Shown piece by piece: positions 28,422 through 35,490 of a stretch of 64,000 nt of DNA. The translations under genes and the position numbers were made by a program. Numbering within the stretch: the first letter of the stretch is position 1; each line of letters opens with the position of its first letter. Source of the stretch: Pseudomonadota bacterium (GTDB taxonomy: Bacteria; Pseudomonadota; Alphaproteobacteria; Acetobacterales; Acetobacteraceae); NCBI GenBank assembly GCA_021809435.1, contig JAKBAD010000002.1, positions 386,042 to 450,041 on the forward strand, written 5' to 3'. Below the pieces are notes generated by a model, which was not told the DNA's origin, ran no database searches, and saw only the letters and a list, made by a program, of their open reading frames with translations.

Positions 28422-29269
28422 ACGACATCACTCCCAGCATGCCCGCCACGCCACCCGCGGCGCCCACCGCCGCCAAATCAGGCACCGGCCGCGCCCTGTT
28501 CAGCGCGCTGCTGGGCACTGGCATTGTGCTGCTTGCCGCCGGCGAGGGCTATCTCTGGTTCAACCAGCGCGCCCATCAGGCCGACAGCACGCAACTCGCC
28601 GTGCTACAAACCCAAGTGGAGGATTTACGTACCGCCTTCGCCCATAGCGCCCCCCCGCCCGACAGCCTGCAAGTGCAGGCAAATCTGGCCCAGAAACTCA
28701 TGGCATTGGGCGCCCAGTTCACCGCGCTCCAGACCCAGCAGGCCGCCGACCATGGGCAACTGACCCAAATGCAGGCCAACAGCGCCAATCTCGGGCAGCT
28801 CACCCAGCGCCTCGCGCTGCTGAACGCGCTCGAGACCGCGCGGCTGGCCCTTGAGAGCGGCCGCCCGTTAGGCACCATCCCCAACGCCCCGCCGGCGCTC
28901 ACGCGCTATGCCACCACGCCGTTGCCCAGCATGGCCCAGCTGCAAGAAACATTTCCCGCCGCCGCCGAGGCCGCCCTGGCCGCCAGCGTTTCCGAGACCG
29001 GGCAGGCCAGCGTCTGGGCACGGGTGAAATTGCGGCTGGAAAGCCTGATCACCATCCGCAACGGCTCCCATGTGCTGTTCGGCCCTCCGGCCGCCGCGGC
29101 CTTGCAACAAGCGCAAATCGCCCTGCGGGCGGGCGACCTGCAAGGCACCGTCAGCGCCATCGAAACCCTGCCCGCCGGCGTGCTCAACGCCATGGGCACA
29201 TGGCCTGCCCAGGCCCAGGCCGTGCTCGCGGCGCAGGCGGCCCTCATTGCCATGGCGCAGGCGGACTGA
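28418..29269 (+). CDS. Mitofilin/Mic60-like inner-membrane protein
   Basis: A 283-residue protein with a short cytosolic tail, one transmembrane segment (about residues 27-48), and a long periplasmic helical region rich in Gln and Ala (TQVEDL, LTQMQANSANLGQLTQRLALLNAL). A mitofilin-signature-like C-terminal region follows. Position between hemD and hemY is where alphaproteobacterial Mic60 homologues lie. Mic60 shapes intracytoplasmic membranes and mitochondrial cristae. Sequence similarity is weak, so the call depends partly on context. Confidence 0.75.
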   Translation: MNDITPSMPATPPAAPTAAKSGTGRALFSALLGTGIVLLAAGEGYLWFNQRAHQADSTQLAVLQTQVEDLRTAFAHSAPPPDSLQVQANLAQKLMALGAQFTALQTQQAADHGQLTQMQANSANLGQLTQRLALLNALETARLALESGRPLGTIPNAPPALTRYATTPLPSMAQLQETFPAAAEAALAASVSETGQASVWARVKLRLESLITIRNGSHVLFGPPAAAALQQAQIALRAGDLQGTVSAIETLPAGVLNAMGTWPAQAQAVLAAQAALIAMAQAD

Positions 29270-29272
29270 GCC

Positions 29273-30466
29273 ATGTGGCGCGCAACCAAGCTCATTTTGC
29301 TCACCGCCCTGTTCCTGGCCCTTGCCTGGTGGGTGTGCATCCTGCCGGGCACCGTAACAGCCCAGGCTGGCCCCTATACCATAAACGCCTCCCTGCCGGC
29401 GGCACTGATATTGCTGGTGGCGGCCATGGCCCTGCTCACCATGCTGGTGCGCGTGATCGGGGGTATCTGGCGTACCCCTGTGCATTTCAAAATCTGGCGT
29501 GATCAGCGCAAAACCACCGCCGGCGACATCGCCCTCCAGCGCAGCCTAACGGCCATCGCCGCCGAGGATGCCCGCAAGGCGCTGGCCGAAGCCACCAGAG
29601 CCGCCAAACATCTCGGTGATCAGCCCCTGGTTCTGCTGGCCCGCGCCGAGGCCGAACGCCTGGCCGGGCACCGGGCTGAAGCCGCCGCCCTGTTTGAAGC
29701 CCTGACCAAAACCAGCGAGTTGCATTTTCTGGGCCACCAAGGTCTGCACAAGCTCGAGATGGCAGCCCCTGAAGGCCCCGCCTCCAAGCGCCACCTCCAA
29801 AACGCCGAAGCCGCCTACCCCGATGCGCCCTGGGTTCGCGCCCAACAGCTTTCCCAGGCCCTGCAGGCCCATGACTACGCCGCGGCCCTGCCGCTCGCCA
29901 CACAGCCCAGCGAACGCGCCGCCCTGGCCACCGCCGCCGCCCGCGCCGCCGCCTCGCCTGAAACGGGCCTGAGCTTCTGCCGCCAGGCCCTGAAAGCGGT
30001 CCCGGATTTCATTCCCGCCCTGACCACCATGGCCGCGCTCCTGCGCGCCACCGACCACGCCAAGGCCGCGCGCAAATTGCTGTTGAAAGCCTGGCGCGCC
30101 CACCCCCACGCGCTGCTGGCGCAAGCCTGGACCTCGCCTGAGGCCACCGCCCTGAGCATCGCGCAGGATGCGGTGTATCTGGCCGAAGCGGTTCCCAAAA
30201 CGCTCGAATCCGAACTCTATTTGGCCCAAACAGCTCTCGCCGCCGGACTGAAGGCTGAGGCCAACCGTCACGCCACCCACGCGCTGAGCCTCGCCCCCGA
30301 AAGCCGGCGGGCCAAGGCCATGCTCACGGCGATGCAAAACAACACTCCGCTGCCACCCGCTGGGCGCTGGCAGTGCACCGCCTGCCGCGCGACATCAGAT
30401 GAGTGGGAACCAATCTGCCCGATCTGCCAAAAACTCGGCACCCTGCAATGGGGCGAGCCGCAATAG
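29273..30466 (+). CDS. hemY: HemY-like TPR membrane protein with a C-terminal zinc ribbon
   Basis: A 397-residue protein with two N-terminal transmembrane segments (about residues 5-24 and 42-63), a HemY_N region (WRTPVHFKIWRDQRK) and TPR-like helical repeats to about residue 350. The C-terminus has two CxxC pairs (CTAC and CPIC, 14 residues apart), a rubredoxin-like zinc ribbon like that of LapB. The N-terminal half matches HemY; its link to haem synthesis is by operon position and its biochemical role is unsettled. It is four bases past the mitofilin-like gene. Confidence 0.88.
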   Translation: MWRATKLILLTALFLALAWWVCILPGTVTAQAGPYTINASLPAALILLVAAMALLTMLVRVIGGIWRTPVHFKIWRDQRKTTAGDIALQRSLTAIAAEDARKALAEATRAAKHLGDQPLVLLARAEAERLAGHRAEAAALFEALTKTSELHFLGHQGLHKLEMAAPEGPASKRHLQNAEAAYPDAPWVRAQQLSQALQAHDYAAALPLATQPSERAALATAAARAAASPETGLSFCRQALKAVPDFIPALTTMAALLRATDHAKAARKLLLKAWRAHPHALLAQAWTSPEATALSIAQDAVYLAEAVPKTLESELYLAQTALAAGLKAEANRHATHALSLAPESRRAKAMLTAMQNNTPLPPAGRWQCTACRATSDEWEPICPICQKLGTLQWGEPQ

Positions 30467-30507
30467 GAAAATCAACAGGCTAACTTTTCATTTGAGCGCG
30501 CAATTTC

Positions 30508-30547
30508 ATTGGCTTAAATCGTGTCTGACGATTCGATTTAAGCCAAT
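30508..30547. terminator. Palindrome between convergent hemY and the flagellar block
   Basis: ATTGGCTTAAATCG and CGATTTAAGCCAAT pair perfectly over 14 bases around a 12-base loop, and flanking GCAAT/ATTGC extends the stem past a three-base bulge. Both neighbouring genes end toward it. A T-run is lacking, so it is a likely bidirectional transcription block rather than a canonical terminator. Confidence 0.6.
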
Positions 30548-30559
30548 ATTGCGGCATCA

Positions 30560-31024
30560 TCACGCCTCGGCGATCAGCCGGCCGCCTTCGTTCAGCCCAA
30601 CCGAGGCCAAGGCTCTCAATGCCGAGTTCAGGCCCCGGTTCATTTGCTGTGCCCGCCGATTGGCGCTGACCGTTCGCGTGGCCACCCTGGTCAATGAAAG
30701 CCGCAGGGCCTCGGCTAAACCCGCGGCATCTTGCTGCTCAATCCGCCTTAGCTGCGCGGCAGCCGCGAACAAATTATCCGCCCCCAAATCCCTCATCACA
30801 TCGGTGATCCGGCTTATGGCCGGCGCGGCATCTTTCAATGCCAGTTCAAGGCTGGCGGCCGCTTCCGAAATCTCAATCGGCTTGCCCGCCAGCATCAGGC
30901 AGTCAAGCTGTTGCAACTGGGCACTGATACCATTGATCAGCTCAACCCCACATCGCAGCACCTCCGTAACTGACAGCTCATGCCCCTCACCGCCAACATG
31001 CCGAAACGCCCCGGCAGATCTCAT
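30560..31024 (-). CDS. FlgN-like flagellar chaperone candidate
   Basis: A 154-residue, almost all-helical soluble protein at the promoter-distal end of the flagellar block. It is co-translated with flgM by an ATGA overlap. Size, helicity, a C-terminal NRRAQQMNRGLNSALRAL helix and position next to flgM suggest FlgN, the export chaperone for the hook-filament junction proteins FlgK and FlgL. Sequence evidence is weak; position carries most of the call. Confidence 0.55.
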   Translation of the reverse strand: MRSAGAFRHVGGEGHELSVTEVLRCGVELINGISAQLQQLDCLMLAGKPIEISEAAASLELALKDAAPAISRITDVMRDLGADNLFAAAAQLRRIEQQDAAGLAEALRLSLTRVATRTVSANRRAQQMNRGLNSALRALASVGLNEGGRLIAEA

Positions 31025-31326
31025 GAATTCATTTCTTTCAAAACAGATATGATTGCCCTGGCAAGATCATGCGTGGAAACATTATAGGAACCCGCCGCCA
31101 GCTTATCCTTGATCTTCTTGATCGCGACCTCATCGACCCCTTCAGCCTGTTGGGCAGCCTCGAACAAGCTTGCAATATTTTGCGCATTCTGGCTGATGTT
31201 TACCGTTTCGATCTCCCCGCCAGCTTCCGCCACGCCCTGGCTTGCCGGCGCGCTCGCCGGCGGCGCCGCGGCCTCTGCCACATCCCGCACCGGCCTTGAG
31301 GAGACTGACGAAACGATATTGCTCAT
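31021..31326 (-). CDS. flgM: Anti-sigma-28 factor FlgM-like
   Basis: A 101-residue protein with a disordered, Ala/Ser-rich N-terminal half and a C-terminal segment in the FlgM pattern: VDEVAIKKIKDKLAAGSYNVSTHDLARAII. FlgM binds sigma-28 and is exported when the hook is complete, releasing the sigma factor for late genes. A sigma-28-like gene is present in the same block at 44399-44968. It overlaps fliS and flgN by four bases each. Confidence 0.78.
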   Translation of the reverse strand: MSNIVSSVSSRPVRDVAEAAAPPASAPASQGVAEAGGEIETVNISQNAQNIASLFEAAQQAEGVDEVAIKKIKDKLAAGSYNVSTHDLARAIISVLKEMNS

Positions 31327-31712
31327 GCCACAGGCGCGCCTTCCACACCCATTTTCATATCTTGATCAAGAATCATCAAAGCCGCTTCAAAATCATCGAG
31401 TGCGGCAGAATCATTATCGAGGTTCGCACGCAGCAGCGTGAAGCGCAACGCGGAATATATCGTCATCAATGCATTACCTAGCGTAACGCCTTCCGAGGTA
31501 TCGATAATACCAACCATGAAGGTCAGCAACTCATCGGCCTTGGCAATCATCTCCGCCTTCCGTCCCACATCCCCCGCCGCTATGGCGGCTTTGGCCCTGC
31601 GTCCATATTGTCGTAATCCCCGCCACCCCTGCCGCAACCACAAAATATCCGCCGGTCCATCAAACATGGAGGCGCGGTAGCTCATAATAAGATTCGCTGA
31701 AATATCATTCAT
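31323..31712 (-). CDS. fliS: Flagellin export chaperone FliS
   Basis: A 129-residue helical-bundle protein following fliC and fliD. Family traits are the early Tyr of SYRASMFDGPADI, a long helix with AAIAAGDVGRKAEMIAKADELL, and the LGNALMTIYSALRFTLLRANLDNDSAALDDF end. FliS binds the flagellin C-terminus and prevents early polymerisation in the cytosol. It lies three bases after fliD and overlaps flgM. Confidence 0.8.
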   Translation of the reverse strand: MNDISANLIMSYRASMFDGPADILWLRQGWRGLRQYGRRAKAAIAAGDVGRKAEMIAKADELLTFMVGIIDTSEGVTLGNALMTIYSALRFTLLRANLDNDSAALDDFEAALMILDQDMKMGVEGAPVA

Positions 31713-31715
31713 GGT

Positions 31716-33110
31716 TTAGCTCGAGCTTGAGGTTGTGGTGTTGAAAATTGACAGATACGCCTCCGTGATCGAGGCGCTGGAACTCTTGGTCTCGGCCGCC
31801 GTATATTGGCTGAGCAAGGTTTTAATCGCCGCGGCATTTTGCTGCTGAATCGACGAGATCTGACTGTTCAGCGACGTGACCACACCATTCAGCGCCGTGG
31901 TTTGCGCGGCTATAAAGCCAGTCTCCGCCGTTCCCGTGGCCGTTGCCGCTGAACTCGCGCCAATGGCGCCCACGGTAATATTATTGAGCTTCGCATAAAG
32001 ATCACCAACCAGCTTCTGCACCGCCCCCGGATTCTGGGCATACTCGCTGGCAAAGCTGGTGGCATTGAAAGACACACTCCCCGCGCTATTGATCGACAGC
32101 CCCACGGCCGCCGCGCTAACGCCGCTGGCAACCAGGCCGCTGACCGATGACATCAGATCGTTCTTCAACGATGTCGCTGAGAAATTACCCAGCAAAGCGC
32201 CTGACTTCGCACTCCCCCCGCTCGAAGCGGCGCTCGATGCCGACGAGGCCGGAACATATTTGGTTTGTTTGGCAATCGTTGAAATCGCCGTATTCAGACT
32301 GGTGGCAATCGCCGCGACTGAACTTGAAAGGCCCGTTGGCGAGGAGCTGACGGAAATCACCGAACTTCCCGTTCCAGCCAGAGAAATCGTCAGCCCTCCC
32401 ACCGCACTGCTCAGCACATTGCTGGTGCTGGTAATCGGAATCCCGTTCAACGTCACGGAAGCATCAGACGCTGACTGCGCCAAAATTTCACTGCCGGCCG
32501 CGCCGGTGGGGTTATAGCTGAACTGCGCCATAGCCCCCGTGCCCGACACGGTAAAAGCCGCCGCCGAGCCGGTGGCACTGCTGGCCAGCACCAACCTGGC
32601 TCCAGCCGACGTGCCCACCACACTGGCCGTCACGCCATCGGCGGCCTTGTTCACGGCCGCCGCCACACCGTTCAGCGTCAAGCTGCCCGAGCCAATGGAA
32701 ATCGTCGCCTTGCTGCCGCCGCTGGTGGTCAACACCAAATTGCCTGCCCCTCCCGCAAGTGTGGCGCCGGCAGAGCCCAACAGGCCCGAGTAAATTTCCT
32801 GCGATTTCGCCAGGGATATATTGGTCAGATGATAAGCGCCCGCTGCCGCGCTGTTGCTGGCCGTTGCCTTTGCCGCGCTGCTATTCGTGCTCGTCGCCGT
32901 CCGGCTGCTGATCGTATCGACATTTTTGATGTTCGAGAGCGCCTGCGACAAAGACGACATCGCGCCATTAATCTGCCCCCATGCCGAGATGTCCGCCTTC
33001 TCGGTGGTCACCTGAGATTTGAGAGTGGTGATCGGCGCCAGCATCTTCGATTCAGCCGTCGCGATTTGGGAATTAATGGCGGAGGAGCTGAGCGAACTTA
33101 CCGAGGTCAT
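31716..33110 (-). CDS. fliD: Flagellar filament cap protein FliD
   Basis: A 464-residue Ser/Ala/Thr-rich protein without cysteine. Its N-terminal coiled part (MLAPITTLKSQVTTEKADIS) and C-terminal coiled part (VVTSLNSQISSIQQQNAAAI) match FliD/HAP2. The central region has repeated beta-rich, low-complexity sequence. It caps the filament and folds incoming flagellin. AAAGG precedes the ATG. The gene lies just beyond the fliC terminator, so its transcription is readthrough or has a separate start. Confidence 0.92.
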   Translation of the reverse strand: MTSVSSLSSSAINSQIATAESKMLAPITTLKSQVTTEKADISAWGQINGAMSSLSQALSNIKNVDTISSRTATSTNSSAAKATASNSAAAGAYHLTNISLAKSQEIYSGLLGSAGATLAGGAGNLVLTTSGGSKATISIGSGSLTLNGVAAAVNKAADGVTASVVGTSAGARLVLASSATGSAAAFTVSGTGAMAQFSYNPTGAAGSEILAQSASDASVTLNGIPITSTSNVLSSAVGGLTISLAGTGSSVISVSSSPTGLSSSVAAIATSLNTAISTIAKQTKYVPASSASSAASSGGSAKSGALLGNFSATSLKNDLMSSVSGLVASGVSAAAVGLSINSAGSVSFNATSFASEYAQNPGAVQKLVGDLYAKLNNITVGAIGASSAATATGTAETGFIAAQTTALNGVVTSLNSQISSIQQQNAAAIKTLLSQYTAAETKSSSASITEAYLSIFNTTTSSSS

Positions 33111-33127
33111 GGGACACCTTTATGAGC

Positions 33128-33168
33128 AAAAAATACCGCCAAGCCGGCTGGTCTTCCGGCTTGGCGGT
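33128..33168 (-). terminator. Strong rho-independent terminator after fliC
   Basis: Read on the minus strand, ACCGCCAAGCCGG, an eight-base loop and CCGGCTTGGCGGT are followed by ATTTTTT. The 13-bp GC-rich stem with a T-run begins about 12 bases after the fliC stop. It would make fliC mRNA abundant and largely separate from fliD. Confidence 0.92.
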
Positions 33169-33179
33169 CAATCAACCGC

Positions 33180-34673
33180 TTACGGCAGCAGCGAGAGATA
33201 GCTCTGCTGCAGCGTGGTCGATGATTTGAGCGCCGCCACACCGGCCTGCGCCTGAATCTGCGCTTCCGTGAGCTTGTTGCTGACGGCAGGAATATTGGCA
33301 TCCTGCACCACACCAAGCGCGGTGGTCAGATTTTGGCTGGTGGTGTTCATATTGTTGATATTGGCGGTCAAGGCCTGCTGCACGGCCCCCAGCTGGCCAC
33401 CCTGATTATTCAGCGCGCCCAGCGAATATTTAACGATATTGATCGCCGCGTTGGCACTCGACGTGGTGGAAACATTAACACTCGACAACGATGCCAGGTT
33501 CGATTTGGTGGTGACGTTCGTGCCAGTCCATCCCAGCGCCGAGGCATTGGACACCGAAAACGCCCCCGAGGATTGCAGCTGCACGCGCCCCTGAATCAGC
33601 GCATCCTTGTTCGTGCCGCTCACCAGCGCGGTGGCGCCCTGCTTCAAGCTGCCCGAGCCGCTGAAATTGGTAATATTGATGTTCTGGCCGGCCGATTGCG
33701 TCAACACCAGCGCGCCGGAGCTGTTGAGCGAGGCGACAATGCCGCTGGTCGAGGATTGGCCATTGATCTGCGACACCATGCCCGCCGCCGAAGAGGCTGT
33801 AACGGTCACCGCCTTGCCGATCGTGTTGGTCGATGAGGACGCACCGCTACTCGCCGCCTGGACAGTGAAGGAAACCGGATTATTGCTGGCACCGGCGGTA
33901 AAGCTGAGCGTGGCCTGGGTATAGGCCTGCGCCTGTACGCCCGTCTTCGACGACACCGCGTTAATCGAGCTCGCCAAAGTCGCCGCCGATTCAGTGGCTT
34001 TTGACTTAGCCAACGTCGCCGAGCCACCGTTAGGGCCAGAAATCTTGGCCGATGAGGTCGTTGAGAACTCACCCGTGGTCGGGAAGGTCGCGCCTCCCTT
34101 GGCATAGGCCGACCCAATTTGGCCGGTCTTCCCACCCGTGGCCGAGGCATAGTTCATACCAATGGCCGAGGCGGTCAGATTGTTGATCGAGAGGGTCATC
34201 GTCTGCCCCTCATTCGCGCCAACCTGGAACTGCACCCCCGAGAAAGAGCCATTCATCAGATTGATGTTATTAAACTGCGTCTGATTGGCGATGGTCGAAA
34301 CCTGCCCGGTCAGCTGCCCCACCAGCGTCTGCAAAGACTGCGCCTCGGAGGCGGTCTGGGTACCGTTGGCGGCCTGCACGGCAATCGAGTTCAATTGCTG
34401 CACAACACTGATCTGCTGAGTAATGGCGCCCTGCGCGGTCTGCAGCAAGGAAACCCCCTGATTGGCATTCGACAGCGCCTGGGTCAAACCATTCAGCTGA
34501 GAGGTAAAGCCTTGCGCCGTAATATAGCCCGCCGGATTATCAGCCGGCGAATTGATCGACATACCGCTGGCCAACTGCCCCTGCAACGATGTGTTCTGCG
34601 ACGATGTCGTTGAAATCGAGTTAAGTGCCTGCAGCGCACCAGTATTCGTCAAAATGGAACCTACGGCCGACAT
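33180..34673 (-). CDS. fliC: Flagellin
   Basis: A 497-residue flagellin. Conserved D0/D1 regions are at both ends: N-terminal SILTNTGALQALNSI, LASGMSINSPADNPAGY, QFNNINLMNG; C-terminal NTTSQNLTTALGVVQDANIP and LKSSTTLQQSYLSLLP. The central domain (about 175-400) is rich in Ser, Thr, Ala and Gly, which gives many possible O-glycosylation sites; a large transferase is encoded about 0.8 kb upstream. No cysteine. AAGGAG sits seven bases before the ATG. It is flanked by an AT tract and a strong terminator, suggesting its own transcript. Confidence 0.96.
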   Translation of the reverse strand: MSAVGSILTNTGALQALNSISTTSSQNTSLQGQLASGMSINSPADNPAGYITAQGFTSQLNGLTQALSNANQGVSLLQTAQGAITQQISVVQQLNSIAVQAANGTQTASEAQSLQTLVGQLTGQVSTIANQTQFNNINLMNGSFSGVQFQVGANEGQTMTLSINNLTASAIGMNYASATGGKTGQIGSAYAKGGATFPTTGEFSTTSSAKISGPNGGSATLAKSKATESAATLASSINAVSSKTGVQAQAYTQATLSFTAGASNNPVSFTVQAASSGASSSTNTIGKAVTVTASSAAGMVSQINGQSSTSGIVASLNSSGALVLTQSAGQNINITNFSGSGSLKQGATALVSGTNKDALIQGRVQLQSSGAFSVSNASALGWTGTNVTTKSNLASLSSVNVSTTSSANAAINIVKYSLGALNNQGGQLGAVQQALTANINNMNTTSQNLTTALGVVQDANIPAVSNKLTEAQIQAQAGVAALKSSTTLQQSYLSLLP

Positions 34674-34773
34674 GTGAAACTCCTTGGGTTGAGATTGTCG
34701 TACCCCTTAATTCGCCTCTCCCCTCCAAAGTTTTCCGACTTTTACCACCTAAAATTGTTTTTTTAAAAAAAAT
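34674..34773 (-). promoter_or_regulatory. flgA-fliC spacer with an AT tract, likely fliC promoter region
   Basis: This 100-base spacer begins, on the minus strand, right after the flgA stop with eight T then seven A, and ends with AAGGAGTTTCAC before fliC. It contains GGTAAAAGTCGG, partly like a sigma-28 -35 element, but I could not find a clear GCCGATAA-type -10 element. The AT tract could bend DNA or act as a weak terminator for flgA. Confidence 0.4.
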
Positions 34774-35490
34774 CTACTTCAGGTTTATAACCGGACCATC
34801 CGGAGTGACCAACGCTGTAAAGCGCCGGCCAGATGTAGGGTTGGTAAACAAAATCAAATCTCCCGCCCTGCCGTCCTGATCGGCAACCGCGAGCAGGCTT
34901 ACCGCAATGCCATTGCCATCAACCTTCACCATCACCTGCTGTCCGGCCTTTATCAAAACCGGCTGCTGAATATCTTGCTGCGTGACCACCATGCCAGACG
35001 AGATCGACATCATCGCCTCCGCCCCGACAACAGGCGCCGTGTTGTAAAAAACCTGCCGGCCGGCAAATATCTCGACTGGTTTCGACATCATCATAAGATC
35101 GCCTTCCCCAATCACGCTTCCCGCGGCAATCGGCCTCGCCGCCACCACCACCTGCTCAGACTGCGCAACCTCGACCTGCACGTAAAACACCCATGATGGC
35201 GCGCCGCATTTCACCGCGGCCTGCTCATAAGGAATGACGCCGCTCACGCTGACCGCCAAAGGCACCGAACAGGCCGACATGTATTTCACCCCGTCCAAGG
35301 TTCCCAGATGCAGCGTCGCACCAGGCGGCGTAACGGGCATAACGGCGCTCTTCACCGCCGCCGCCACCGCCTCGGGGCTTTCTTGCCCCGTCACCGGGGT
35401 GGCGGCGGCAGAGACCCACCATCCGCAAATAGCGGCCACAACACATAGCCCCCACAGCCGGGCATGGCGCCCCACCATCCGCCGCGTCAT
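34774..35490 (-). CDS. flgA: Flagellar P-ring assembly protein FlgA
   Basis: A 238-residue periplasmic chaperone needed for FlgI P-ring assembly. It has a signal-like N-terminus (LWGLCVVAAICGWWVSAAA). The C-terminal SAF/FlgA region is VVAARPIAAGSVIGEGDL, QDIQQPVLIKAGQQVMVKVDGNGIAV and the TSGRRFTALV end. It overlaps the giant transferase gene by four bases (ATGA), so the two are translated together. Its substrate FlgI is not in this window. Confidence 0.92.
   Translation of the reverse strand: MTRRMVGRHARLWGLCVVAAICGWWVSAAATPVTGQESPEAVAAAVKSAVMPVTPPGATLHLGTLDGVKYMSACSVPLAVSVSGVIPYEQAAVKCGAPSWVFYVQVEVAQSEQVVVAARPIAAGSVIGEGDLMMMSKPVEIFAGRQVFYNTAPVVGAEAMMSISSGMVVTQQDIQQPVLIKAGQQVMVKVDGNGIAVSLLAVADQDGRAGDLILFTNPTSGRRFTALVTPDGPVINLK

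Noticed and set aside
34674-34773. Classic sigma-28 promoter for fliC
   Set aside because: TAAA is present but no GCCGATAA-like -10 element follows at the expected distance.
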